From assembly GCA_030619715.1 (NCBI GenBank), contig JAUXAW010000004.1, forward strand, positions 1 to 49,598: DNA of 49,598 nt, written 5' to 3'. This DNA is from a candidate division WWE3 bacterium (GTDB lineage Bacteria; Patescibacteriota; WWE3; JAUXAW01). Under the pieces are notes generated by a model. The model was not told the DNA's origin. It saw only the letters and a program-made list of their open reading frames with translations, and ran no database searches. Positions 1 to 9,413 of this stretch are shown in pieces; the first letter of the stretch is position 1; every line of letters starts with the position of its first letter. A program made the translations under genes and the position numbers.

Positions 1-3000
1 AAAGTGATGGTTCCGTTAGCCGTATTTAGTCCGATGGTTCCGGTACTAGCGGCCGAGAGATCAATAGTTGTTGCCGAATCAATCGTCACATTCCCGGCAT
101 TAGACGAACCAATGGCAATGACATCGGCTCCCGTCGCTCCAATCCCAATATTGATCGTATCCACTCCGGTACCGGTGCCGAGGTTAATTGTTTTGTCTAT
201 ATTGCTGGTGAAGAGATTACCGGTTAGGGAAGTTCCTCCTCCGGCCGGTAGGTCAAGAGTGACTGCCTCTTCGTTATTAGTGGTCGTGATCAGGAGATAG
301 TTATTGCCCCCTTCAGAGATAGTTAGAGCACTGGCGGTCGCGTCATCAATATCAATATCGGTCGCATTATCCAGGTTAATATTTCCTCCCTGCAGGTAAA
401 GGTCGGCAAACTGGTTCGAAGAACCACCCAAGTCCAACCCACCCCCGGTTGAGGCGGCTAGCTTATTCCCGTCTAGGATTAGCTCTGCCGCGGTACCGAC
501 GGTGAAGGTGATCGTATCTGCCGTCGCCTCTCCTAGATCAATTTCTTCACCGGCCACTCCGAGAATATCTCCACCACTAACGGTCAGATCGGTCGAAAAC
601 CGACCATTACCAATTACTTCCATCGTGTAGGCCGGATTGGTGGTGCCGACTCCGATACTCGTTTCGACAATTAATCCGCCGTCGGGAGCGGTGGCGGTAC
701 TATGATAAACCGATCCCGGGGCGGTGGTTCCAATCCCCACCCCGCCGGCAACGGAGAGTTTCGAGGTCGGTCCGGTGGTCCCGATCCCCACATTTCCGGT
801 ATTCCAGAAAGAAAAGTTTTGGGAATTAAGATCAACCTTGGTGCTGGCATCCAAGGTCATCGCGTCAACAAACTCACTAAAGTCAAGAGAGTCATCGGTA
901 ATATCGGCGGCGGCGATGGCCGAGTAGCTGGGAGTGGTCCCTCCGTGAAGAACCTGAGTAGCGGTGCCAATCCCTAGTCTGGTCAAGACCCCGCCGGTGA
1001 GGTAGTAGATATCGCCGGTCGCGTCAGAGCCCAAGGTCATCGTCACCCCTCCCAAGACATTACTGGAATCGGTCAGCGTTTTATTGGTCAAACTATCGGT
1101 GGTCGCTCGGCCGACATAGGTATCCGTCCCTTGGAAGGTAAGGGTCGTGGCGTCGCTCCCGGCCAGAGTTAAAGAGTGGCTGACGATTAAAGTCTTGCCG
1201 TCGGCGATGGTCAGAGTTGAACCCGAAGCCGGAGCGGTGAGGGCTACTTTATTTATCGAAGTCGCGGTCGCCACCCCCAAAGAGGGAGTAGTCAGCGAAG
1301 GCGAGGTGGCAAAGACTAAAGCGCCCGATCCTTCTTCATCCGAAACCGCATCGGACAAGGCGGCCGAAGTGCCGGTCGAAACCAGATTCTTGGAGGCGTC
1401 GCTAAAGACGGCTCGGGTAGCGGTTAAACCGTCTATTCTCACATTGCCGCCGCCGCCAATCTCCAACGCCACCGCCGGTGAAGTGGTCCCGATGCCGACG
1501 TTGCCGGTGCCATAAAAGCCAAAGTCAAAGCTGTTAAGATCAACCTTGGTTAAAGCATCCAAGGTCATCGCATCAACAAACTCACTAAAGTCAAGAGAGT
1601 CATCGGTGACCGAAGCAGCACCAATCGTTCCCCAAGAAGGATCATTGCCGGTTGAGCCGATTAATATCTGACCATCGGTCCCCACTGCTAGAGGAGTAAT
1701 CGCTCCGGTATCACTACCAACCAGTACTCCGTGATCGGTGAGAGTGGTTGCTCCCGTACCTCCCCGAGCGACGGTTAAGGTTCCGGTTGTCCCGACCACT
1801 ATCGGTAAGCTGGTTGCATCAGAGAGATCAAAGGCGGGAGTGGCATCACTGCCTCCCAAACTGACACTAATCCCACCATAGGAGACGGATGAATTAGCCA
1901 GCTCTGTGTTGTCTATCTCACCGGCGGGTAGAGAGACAGTCCCGGCACTAACAGTTAGTCCATTAGACGCCGTTATTGTTCCCACCACATCCAGAGCCGT
2001 AGAAGGACCTGTTGTTCCTATTCCGAGGTTGCCGGAGCTGTCAATCCTCACCCGTTCCGTGCCGGCAGTAAAAAAGCGTAACTCATCGTTGTCCGCACCA
2101 GGGCTGGTTTCGGCATTGATATATGTATCCTGATCAACATCGATCACTCCCCCCAACGAACCCCAGTTGCTGCTGCCATAACCTTCAAATTGAGAAGTGT
2201 TTGTGTTGTAGCGGATGATTCCCGACACCAGCGAGCCGGGACGCTGCGCGGTGGTGCCCACAGGAATGACTAACCCATCGGTGGCGCTGATGTGTAGTGT
2301 GGTAGAGGGATTAGTGGTCCCGATCCCGACGCTGCCGCCGCCGTCGATGGTTAGGTAGTTGGTTGTGTCGTTGACGTTGTAGATGTAGAAACTGTCATCG
2401 TCAACATTAATATTCCAGCCGTCGTCACCGGCGGTCGTGTCTTCAAATGTCAGAGTCGGGTTAGCATTGCTAATGGTTAGATTGCCAGAGGATGCTAGAC
2501 CGGAAAGGTAAGCGGTGCCGTCAACCTCCAAATCCTCTTGGATATAAAGATCCAGATCGGAATCCATCGCGCCCGAGGCAGACGCGACCGCGTCTGCTAT
2601 CAGATTGTAGGTTTGAGTGCCAGCCGAACCAATTGCTAGGGTAGAAGAGACAACAGCGTTTCCGGAAACGGTGAGTTTTTGATTGACATCCATATTTCCT
2701 TCTACGTCTACATCTCCCTTGAACTCCGACGGCCCGAAAATGTTTCTGCCAAGCGCCTGTAACGAGTCGAACACGCCCGAGGCGGTTTCCAGAACTAGAT
2801 TGGCGGCTTCGTCAAGAAAGGGAATATTGCCCGGCCCGGTGCCGGTATCGTGGCCGTCGAGGAGATCGGCGTTGAGGTCCTTAACTTTGGTATCGGAGTC
2901 AACCTCGAGGGGGGCTTGGCCTTTTTTGACGGTTGAACGCAAAACGGGAACGGAAATCTTGTGGGAGAGAACAACCAGATTGCCATCTTTGTCGTAGGAC

Positions 3001-3584
3001 AAAATGTCGTTGACATCAATAATTTCGGGGATTTTGCCGTTGATTTGGTCGGCCAACTGAGGGAGGACAATGGCGACGAGGTTGGTGATGGCGTTTTCTT
3101 TAAAGTCTCGGACGGCGCGAGCGAGGCGGGTACGATGGAGGGGAGAGAGGCCGGCAAGAGCGGTTGTTCCTAGTAAAACAAGTGCAAGAACAAAAGCGCC
3201 CACCCAAGCGAAGGAGATCCGGGTGGAGATTTGCGGAGCTCTTGCCTCGAGCTTGTCGAGAGGCGTCTTTTCCAGTAACACCTCAATCCTCTCCTTCTCC
3301 AACTTCTCCTCAATCTCAATATTAGAAAGATTTCGTTTCTTGAGGTCTTCGATTTTTTCCAGTGTATCTAGCGCCGATTCGGGGTAATGACCGACGGTGG
3401 CCTCGTTCCACTCAACCGCTCTGCGGGTCATGTGGGGGAGGAGACCGATCTTGGTGTAGTAGCGCAGACGGTTGTAGGGGTCGCCGAAGCCAAAGTTAAC
3501 TCCACGCTCCTTGGCCCGACGGATAAATTCGGAGACGGGGATGAACTTTTCAGATTTTGTTGTTGTAGCAGGTTGGACAGGCAT
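1..3584 (-). CDS. Partial large surface/fibre-like protein: N-terminal MerR-like HTH, one TM helix, long repetitive beta-rich region (VGIGTT-type repeats)
   Basis: Reading the minus strand from ATG at 3584 gives MPVQPATTTKSEKFIPVSEFIRRAKERGVNFGFGDPYNRLRYYTKIGLLPHMTRRAVEWNE..., then a TM segment (ISFAWVGAFVLALVLLGTTALAGL), then repeats such as GSVGIGTTNPSTTLHIS and GNVGIGTT. An in-frame TAA lies upstream. The ORF runs off the window edge, so the ORF track lacks it. Confidence 0.85.
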   Translation of the reverse strand, partial: MPVQPATTTKSEKFIPVSEFIRRAKERGVNFGFGDPYNRLRYYTKIGLLPHMTRRAVEWNEATVGHYPESALDTLEKIEDLKKRNLSNIEIEEKLEKERIEVLLEKTPLDKLEARAPQISTRISFAWVGAFVLALVLLGTTALAGLSPLHRTRLARAVRDFKENAITNLVAIVLPQLADQINGKIPEIIDVNDILSYDKDGNLVVLSHKISVPVLRSTVKKGQAPLEVDSDTKVKDLNADLLDGHDTGTGPGNIPFLDEAANLVLETASGVFDSLQALGRNIFGPSEFKGDVDVEGNMDVNQKLTVSGNAVVSSTLAIGSAGTQTYNLIADAVASASGAMDSDLDLYIQEDLEVDGTAYLSGLASSGNLTISNANPTLTFEDTTAGDDGWNINVDDDSFYIYNVNDTTNYLTIDGGGSVGIGTTNPSTTLHISATDGLVIPVGTTAQRPGSLVSGIIRYNTNTSQFEGYGSSNWGSLGGVIDVDQDTYINAETSPGADNDELRFFTAGTERVRIDSSGNLGIGTTGPSTALDVVGTITASNGLTVSAGTVSLPAGEIDNTELANSSVSYGGISVSLGGSDATPAFDLSDATSLPIVVGTTGTLTVARGGTGATTLTDHGVLVGSDTGAITPLAVGTDGQILIGSTGNDPSWGTIGAASVTDDSLDFSEFVDAMTLDALTKVDLNSFDFGFYGTGNVGIGTTSPAVALEIGGGGNVRIDGLTATRAVFSDASKNLVSTGTSAALSDAVSDEEGSGALVFATSPSLTTPSLGVATATSINKVALTAPASGSTLTIADGKTLIVSHSLTLAGSDATTLTFQGTDTYVGRATTDSLTNKTLTDSSNVLGGVTMTLGSDATGDIYYLTGGVLTRLGIGTATQVLHGGTTPSYSAIAAADITDDSLDFSEFVDAMTLDASTKVDLNSQNFSFWNTGNVGIGTTGPTSKLSVAGGVGIGTTAPGSVYHSTATAPDGGLIVETSIGVGTTNPAYTMEVIGNGRFSTDLTVSGGDILGVAGEEIDLGEATADTITFTVGTAAELILDGNKLAASTGGGLDLGGSSNQFADLYLQGGNINLDNATDIDIDDATASALTISEGGNNYLLITTTNNEEAVTLDLPAGGGTSLTGNLFTSNIDKTINLGTGTGVDTINIGIGATGADVIAIGSSNAGNVTIDSATTIDLSAASTGTIGLNTANGTIT

Positions 3585-3733
3585 TTTTCCCGTGACGGGA
3601 TCAGTTTACCACCACCTTTTATAGTTGTCAAGGGGGAATTTAGGCACTAAGCACTAGTGATTAGGCATTAGTTTTTTTGCCTGTTCTATTGCCTTTTGCC
3701 TAATGCCTATTGCCTTGTTTCCTCCTCTCGTGC

Positions 3734-3739
3734 TACAAT
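3734..3739 (+). promoter_or_regulatory. Putative -10 box TACAAT of leuS, 8 nt before the ATG
   Basis: TTGCCT (3710-3715), 18 bp spacer, TACAAT. Confidence 0.5.
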
Positions 3740-3747
3740 CTCCCCAA

Positions 3748-6225
3748 ATGGAAAAAGTTGAAAAATACCAGCCTTCGAAAGTTGAAAAAAAGTGGCAAAA
3801 ATTTTGGGAAGAAAAGAAGCTTTACAAAACTCCGGACAAATCAAAAAAGCAAAAGCTTTTCGTTTTGGATATGTTCCCGTACCCTTCCGGCGCCGGTTTG
3901 CATATAGGGCATGTGCGCATCTACACCGCCTCCGATATTGTGGCTCGCTATTTTCGGATGAAGGGTTACAATGTCTTGCACCCAATGGGTTGGGACGCTT
4001 TCGGACTCCCGGCGGAGAACGCTGCTATCAAAAATAAAGTCCACCCCAGCAAATTAGTTCCCAAAAATATCACCGGCTGCAAGCAGCAGATGCAGTCCCT
4101 TGGTTTCTCCTATGATTGGGAGCGCGAGTTTTCCACCGCCGACCCCTCCTACTACAAATGGACCCAATGGCTATTTCTTAAGTTTTACAAACAGGGACTT
4201 TTGTACCAAAAGAAAGTTCCCATTAACTGGTGCGAGCACTGCAAAACCGGATTGGCCAACGAAGAGGTTCTGCCCGGGGGAATTCACGAGCGCTGCGGGA
4301 AGCCCGTCGTTAAACGGGAGATGAAACAGTGGCTTTTTCGGATTACCGACTATGCCGACCGACTTTTGTGGGATCTTGACGGTCTGGACTGGCCGCAGTC
4401 GATTATTGAGATGCAGCGGAATTGGATCGGCCGCTCCGAAGGGACGGAAATAAAATTCAAAATTCAAAATTCAAAATTCAAAGTTGACGAAATTACAGTT
4501 TTCACCACCAGACCGGACACGATTTTCGGGGTTACGGCTCTGGTTCTGGCCCCCGAACACCCAGTCGTCGCTTCGCTCCTAAGTTCAAAGTTAAAAGTTC
4601 AAAATTCAAAGTTGAGCGAGGTTCGTAGGTACGTTGAGCAATCAAAACGCAAATCGGAATTGGAGCGCACCGAACTTAAAGAAAAAACCGGTGTTGATAC
4701 CGGTCTTTTTGCGATCAACCCCGTCAACAACGAAAAAATTCCTATCTGGGTTGCCGACTACGTCATTGGTTGGTACGGTGGGGGGGCGGTGATGCTCGTT
4801 CCCGCCCATGACCGGCGCGACTACGCGTTTGCCAAAAAGTACAACTTGCCGGTAAGGTCGGTAATTTCGCCAAACAAAGAGGAGGAACGTCTGCCCGATC
4901 GTCAGGAGCAGGCTTTCGAGGGGGAGGGGACACTAATTGACTCGGAAGAATTTAGCGGAATGTACTCGGCCGATGCTCGTCAGCGCATCACCGAATGGTT
5001 GGAGAAGAAGGGTTTTGGGCGGAGAGCTGTTTCTTACAAACTGCGCGATTGGATTTTTTCCCGCCAGCGTTATTGGGGTGAGCCGATTCCTCTGATTCAC
5101 TGCCAAAAATGCGGTGTGGTTCCGGTTCCCGAGGAGGAGCTACCGGTAGAGTTACCTTACGTCGAAAAGTACGAGCCGACGGGGACGGGGGAGAGTCCTT
5201 TAGCCGCGATTAAGGAGTGGGTAGAAGTACCTTGCCCCGAGTGTGGCAAGGGGGCGCGAAGGGAAACGGACACGATGCCCAACTGGGCCGGCTCTTGCTG
5301 GTACTTCTTGAGATTTGCCGATCCGAAAAACGACCGTGAGCCCTTCAGCAGGAAGATGCTTAAGAGATTTTTGCCGGTTGATTGGTATTTGGGTGGGGCC
5401 GAGCACGCCGTTTTGCATCTTTTATACAGCCGTTTTTGGATTAAGGCACTTTGTGATCTGGGTTTGGTCAAGTTTAAGGAACCTTTCTTGAGGTTGCGGG
5501 GGGTCGGGATGGTTCAAGGCGAAGGCGGCCGCAAGATGAGCAAAAGTTTTGGTAATATCGTTAACCCCGATGAGGTAATTGAGGCCTTTGGGGCCGATAC
5601 ACTGCGGGTTTACGAGATGTTCATGGGGCCTTTTGGTCAAGCCATCAACTGGAATACTTCAGGCGTCGAAGGCGCCCACCGCTTCCTAAAGAAGGTTTGG
5701 TCTCTTTCCTCTGGTCCCTCTTACCCTTCTGGTACCTCTGGTTCCCCTGATTCCTCTCCTCTCCGCCGTCAGCTCCATCGCCTGATCAAGAAAGTAGGGG
5801 AGGACATCGAAAACATCAAATTCAACACCGCCATCGCCGCGATGATGGAATTTCTGAACTTCGTCCAGGCGGATGAGGGTGGGATGTCAGCGGAGGAGTG
5901 GGGGATTTTCCTGCGGCTTCTGGCCCCCTTCGCCCCGCATATAGCAGAGGAGCTGTGGCCGCAGCACCCTAACTCCATCCATCTCCAGCCCTGGCCCGAG
6001 TATGACCCCCGCCTTCTGGAAGAGGAGGAAGTTACAATCATCGTCCAGGTCGACGGTAAGGTCCGCGACCGTATCAAGGTCAAAAGAGATACCGCACGTG
6101 CAGACCTTTACAATTTAGCGGTTCGACGGCCGAATATTAAACGTTTCCTCTCCGGTAGGCGGGTGAAGGAAATGTATCTCGTTCCCAACCGTTTAATTAA
6201 CTTCGCCACCGAATCTAAAACTTAA
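3748..6225 (+). CDS. leuS: Leucyl-tRNA synthetase
   Basis: Class I aaRS: MFPYPSGAGLHIGH, editing domain TTRPDTIFG, KMSKS. Start chosen at MEKVEKYQPSK. Confidence 0.95.
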   Translation: MEKVEKYQPSKVEKKWQKFWEEKKLYKTPDKSKKQKLFVLDMFPYPSGAGLHIGHVRIYTASDIVARYFRMKGYNVLHPMGWDAFGLPAENAAIKNKVHPSKLVPKNITGCKQQMQSLGFSYDWEREFSTADPSYYKWTQWLFLKFYKQGLLYQKKVPINWCEHCKTGLANEEVLPGGIHERCGKPVVKREMKQWLFRITDYADRLLWDLDGLDWPQSIIEMQRNWIGRSEGTEIKFKIQNSKFKVDEITVFTTRPDTIFGVTALVLAPEHPVVASLLSSKLKVQNSKLSEVRRYVEQSKRKSELERTELKEKTGVDTGLFAINPVNNEKIPIWVADYVIGWYGGGAVMLVPAHDRRDYAFAKKYNLPVRSVISPNKEEERLPDRQEQAFEGEGTLIDSEEFSGMYSADARQRITEWLEKKGFGRRAVSYKLRDWIFSRQRYWGEPIPLIHCQKCGVVPVPEEELPVELPYVEKYEPTGTGESPLAAIKEWVEVPCPECGKGARRETDTMPNWAGSCWYFLRFADPKNDREPFSRKMLKRFLPVDWYLGGAEHAVLHLLYSRFWIKALCDLGLVKFKEPFLRLRGVGMVQGEGGRKMSKSFGNIVNPDEVIEAFGADTLRVYEMFMGPFGQAINWNTSGVEGAHRFLKKVWSLSSGPSYPSGTSGSPDSSPLRRQLHRLIKKVGEDIENIKFNTAIAAMMEFLNFVQADEGGMSAEEWGIFLRLLAPFAPHIAEELWPQHPNSIHLQPWPEYDPRLLEEEEVTIIVQVDGKVRDRIKVKRDTARADLYNLAVRRPNIKRFLSGRRVKEMYLVPNRLINFATESKT

Positions 6226-6337
6226 ACCCACTAAAGGTCCTTGGCAATGAGTACGGCTAACTGCCAACCCAACTTTTCTGTGTAGACTAATCCCGTACAA
6301 CATTACTGTTGTAGCCTTGCGGGTTCTCGTTTACCCT

Positions 6338-6347
6338 CACGATCGTG
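6338..6347. promoter_or_regulatory. Palindrome CACGATCGTG, upstream operator copy
   Basis: Inverted repeat 73 bp (about 7 helical turns) upstream of the second copy at 6411. Confidence 0.6.
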
Positions 6348-6362
6348 GGTTTAATACAAACC

Positions 6363-6391
6363 TTGACAAACATGTCTCTGTGTTGTATGAT
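6363..6391 (+). promoter_or_regulatory. Promoter TTGACA-17 bp-TATGAT of the PaaX-like gene
   Basis: TTGACA 6363-6368, TATGAT 6386-6391, 17 bp spacer. Confidence 0.75.
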
Positions 6392-6410
6392 CTCCCTTGA
6401 AAGTTAGTCT

Positions 6411-6420
6411 CACGATCGTG
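6411..6420. promoter_or_regulatory. Palindrome CACGATCGTG between promoter and start codon of the PaaX-like gene
   Basis: Lies between the -10 box (6386-6391) and the ATG (6426). Confidence 0.65.
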
Positions 6421-6425
6421 AAATT

Positions 6426-7235
6426 ATGTCTGATCAAACTAAACCACAAAAGAAAAAACGGGGGAAGAAGAAGGGGCGGGCGTATCTTGGGAGAAAGATT
6501 CTTCGCGTCCTTTCCGCCGCCGCGGAGGCCCTTGACACCTTTGGGGACTTTACCTACAATCCCTATCCCTACCTCTACGCCTCGTTGGGGATGTCATACC
6601 GTAAGGAGCACATTGATGAGGCCGTTCGTGATTTGACCAAAAAAGGTTTGGTGGAGGGCAACAAAAGTGAGGGTCTGCGCCTCACCTCCGCAGGTGCGGA
6701 TGTTAAGAAAAGCCTTTACCAAGCCCGTCAGAAGGAATGGGACGGTAAATGGCGGGTGGTCTTTTTTGACATCCCCGAGGTCCAGAGGGATATCCGCGAC
6801 GGTCTGCGCTTTGAGCTGAAAAAACTGGGATTTGGCCTGTGGCAGCGGTCGGCTTGGGTAACCCCTTTTGACATCGCCGTGGAGCTTAATGCTTATTTGC
6901 AAAAACAAGATCTCTCCGAAGTGGTGCAGATTGTGGTGGGGGAGAGGCTTGGCGAATTAAACGATCGGGAGTTTGCCGCACAAATTTGGCCGCTAAACGA
7001 CCTTAACGAGAGATACGCCCGACTCCTGACTGGTTGGGCGGAGGAGCTCAAAAAGGAAAGTACCGCCGAGGAGAGGCTTCGAGCAGTGCTTGCTTTCCAC
7101 GACCGCTACCTTGATATCTTAGCCTCTGATCCGCAATTGCCGCCTAAACTTCTTCCCGGTCACTGGGTTGGTGACGATGCTCGAGAGCTATTCAAAAAAT
7201 TAAAGTCTATTCTGACTGTAGGTAAGCCATTCTGA
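6426..7235 (+). CDS. PaaX-family transcriptional regulator (winged HTH + Cas2-like fold)
   Basis: DGKWRVVFFDIPEVQRDIRDGLRFELKKLGFGLWQRSAWVTPFD...VVQIVVGERLGE matches the PaaX pattern. N-terminal HTH with a basic Lys/Arg-rich leader. Confidence 0.8.
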   Translation: MSDQTKPQKKKRGKKKGRAYLGRKILRVLSAAAEALDTFGDFTYNPYPYLYASLGMSYRKEHIDEAVRDLTKKGLVEGNKSEGLRLTSAGADVKKSLYQARQKEWDGKWRVVFFDIPEVQRDIRDGLRFELKKLGFGLWQRSAWVTPFDIAVELNAYLQKQDLSEVVQIVVGERLGELNDREFAAQIWPLNDLNERYARLLTGWAEELKKESTAEERLRAVLAFHDRYLDILASDPQLPPKLLPGHWVGDDARELFKKLKSILTVGKPF

Positions 7236-7243
7236 TGGTGGAT

Positions 7244-7267
7244 TTTAATTCACGATCGTGAATTAAA
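7244..7267. promoter_or_regulatory. 24-bp perfect palindrome TTTAATTCACGATCGTGAATTAAA, 11 bp upstream of the comEA-like ATG
   Basis: Sequence equals its own reverse complement. Confidence 0.7.
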
Positions 7268-7278
7268 GTTTCACAATT

Positions 7279-7956
7279 ATGGAGTCTCTGCCCAAAGCCC
7301 TTCTCAATAAATACCGGTTGCCGCTTGGTGTTTTTCTGATTTTGGCCATCGTGGCCGGTGGGGGAATGCTGGCTCTCACGGGGAGCAGGAGGGGTGGTTC
7401 GGAGATCGAGAAAGTTGAGGTTGAGGCGACTGCCAGCGGTGCTCTGTCTCCGGTGACAAAGATCAAGGTTGATGTTGCTGGCGCGGTCAAAAACCCCGGC
7501 GTTTATGAACTCCTTGAAGATGGTCGTGTTGAGGATGCTCTAAACGCCGCCGGGGGATTTTCGGAGCAGGTAGATAAAGATTGGGTCGCCAAAAACTTGA
7601 ATTTAGCCGCTAAACTCTCCGACGGAGATAAACTCTACATCCCTAAAGTGGGAGAGACCTCCACTTCCTCTTCGGCTACAAACGAGCCCGCTCCCGCATC
7701 AGTTCCACCTTCTGCTGGTGTGGTTTCGGGGACTGAAATCTTGGGTCCCTCGAATTGCTCTCGTGTCAACATCAATACGGCCTCCGCAGGTACGTTGGCT
7801 GATTGTCTATCGGGAATTGGGGAAAGCAAGGCTCAGAGTATCATTAAGTACCGTGAGGATCACGGTGGTTTTAAAAGTATTGGGGAGATTCAAGAGGTTA
7901 GCGGTATTGGCCCCAAGACTTTTGAGAAGATTAAGAGCCAAATCACTGTGGATTGA
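7279..7956 (+). CDS. comEA: ComEA-like DNA-binding protein (TM + SLBB + helix-hairpin-helix)
   Basis: VDVAGAVKNPGVYEL (SLBB) and VNINTASAGTLADCLSGIGESKAQSIIKYREDHGGFKSIGEIQEVSGIGPKTFEKIK (HhH). Confidence 0.9.
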   Translation: MESLPKALLNKYRLPLGVFLILAIVAGGGMLALTGSRRGGSEIEKVEVEATASGALSPVTKIKVDVAGAVKNPGVYELLEDGRVEDALNAAGGFSEQVDKDWVAKNLNLAAKLSDGDKLYIPKVGETSTSSSATNEPAPASVPPSAGVVSGTEILGPSNCSRVNINTASAGTLADCLSGIGESKAQSIIKYREDHGGFKSIGEIQEVSGIGPKTFEKIKSQITVD

Positions 7957-9413
7957 GGAAGCGTATGCTTTACCTACTAACCACCTCCTTCATCATCGGT
8001 ATCTTCCTCGGTAGCCTGCTTCCGGTAACATTTCCCACAACGGCTCTACTTTTTGTCTTGATTGGTTTACTTACGATCGTAGTTTTGTTTCGCCGCGAAC
8101 CCCTTGTGTTTAGACTCAGCACGTGCGTTTTACTACTCGTTGCCGGAATCTGGCGTTATCAATCGGTGCAGCCCACATCGGATTCTACCTGGATTCAGTC
8201 GCTGAACGATGGGCCGGAAATCACTCTCCTCGGCCAAATTGTTGGCGATCCTGAGCGGTTGGGGGCCAAACAGAGACTAGAAACTGGAGGCTTGAGGCTG
8301 GAGGATGGAGCCGTGTTGAAAGGCAAAATCCTCGTCAATGCCCGCCGTTACCCTGAGTATCGCTATGGTAATGAAATCGAGATTGTGGGCCGCCCCGAGA
8401 CCCCACCGGAGCTTGAGGATTTCTCCTACCGTAACTATTTGGCCACAAAAGGTATTTATTCACTGATAGACTATCCGGAAATCACGCTGTTATCATCGGG
8501 AAATGGTAATCGTACCCACGCCGCACTACTAAATTTCAGGAAACTGCTTGAGGAAAAAATCGGCCAAATCTTACCCGAGCCGGAATCATCGCTCTTGGCC
8601 GGGGTCATTTTAGGAGTCAAGCGCAGTTTGCCGAAGGATTTTTACGATGCTTTGCAAAAAAGTGGCACCCTCCACGTGGTTGTCGTTTCAGGCACGAACA
8701 TAACCTATGCGATTAGTGCTCTTCTGGCCATTAGCGGACTTTTGGCGCGGCCGGCAAGGCTAACCTTCGCTACTCTAGGAATTTTGGCCTACGCTCTGAT
8801 GGTCGGTGGGGGAAGCGCTGTTTGGCGCTCAACGCTGATGGGTCTGACCGTTTTGCTCGCCGCCGTCCTCGGTCGCCGTCGGTTGGCCCAGGAGGCGCTT
8901 TTTCTTTCCGCCGCGGTACTCTTATTAGCTAATCCGATGGGGCTTTGGCAGATCGGCTTCCAACTCTCGTTCGCCGCCACCGCCGGTATTATCTTTTTAC
9001 AGGACCTTATTAGGTCACAACTACAAGTCCTGCCGAAACTGGTTAGGCGAGGCCTTGTAACAACATTGGCGGCCCAGATTGGCGTTCTACCAGTAATAAC
9101 TCACAACTTCCAAACCCTTTCCATCGTTTCGCCCCTTTCCAATCTTTTGATTTTTCTTTTGGTTCCGCTGATAACCGTTGGTGGAGCCCTCGTTGGTTTA
9201 ATGGCATTAGTTTGGCTTCCTCTGGGAAGGCTCGTGGCACCTCTGATTTATGTTCCGGCCAAACTTTTCGTTACGATCGTGGAATTATCCGCCAAAGCTC
9301 CGTTTGCGCAGATTGAAATACCGCAACTGCCTGTTTTTGTGTGGTTGGCCTACTATTTGGTTTTGGTATATATTGTGATCCGATGCCCGAAAAAAATTCA
9401 AAACGAGAATTAA
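7953..9413 (+). CDS. comEC: ComEC/Rec2 competence channel, no metallo-beta-lactamase domain
   Basis: VVVSGTNITYAISALL, multiple TM helices. Start could instead be ATG 7965. Confidence 0.88.
   Translation: MRKRMLYLLTTSFIIGIFLGSLLPVTFPTTALLFVLIGLLTIVVLFRREPLVFRLSTCVLLLVAGIWRYQSVQPTSDSTWIQSLNDGPEITLLGQIVGDPERLGAKQRLETGGLRLEDGAVLKGKILVNARRYPEYRYGNEIEIVGRPETPPELEDFSYRNYLATKGIYSLIDYPEITLLSSGNGNRTHAALLNFRKLLEEKIGQILPEPESSLLAGVILGVKRSLPKDFYDALQKSGTLHVVVVSGTNITYAISALLAISGLLARPARLTFATLGILAYALMVGGGSAVWRSTLMGLTVLLAAVLGRRRLAQEALFLSAAVLLLANPMGLWQIGFQLSFAATAGIIFLQDLIRSQLQVLPKLVRRGLVTTLAAQIGVLPVITHNFQTLSIVSPLSNLLIFLLVPLITVGGALVGLMALVWLPLGRLVAPLIYVPAKLFVTIVELSAKAPFAQIEIPQLPVFVWLAYYLVLVYIVIRCPKKIQNEN

Noticed and set aside
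1-3584. Prophage tail-fibre module
   Set aside because: VGIGTT repeats occur in phage fibres, but the TM and N-terminal HTH and purely housekeeping neighbours give no support for a prophage.
4-3650. Plus-strand ORFs (98 aa, 122 aa, 104 aa and others) across the first 3.6 kb
   Set aside because: They are antisense shadows of the open minus-strand surface-protein ORF; low-complexity translations with no family resemblance.
6426-7235. Cas2-like fold suggesting a CRISPR locus
   Set aside because: The Cas2-like domain is part of a PaaX-type regulator; there is no cas1, no repeat-spacer array and no other cas gene.
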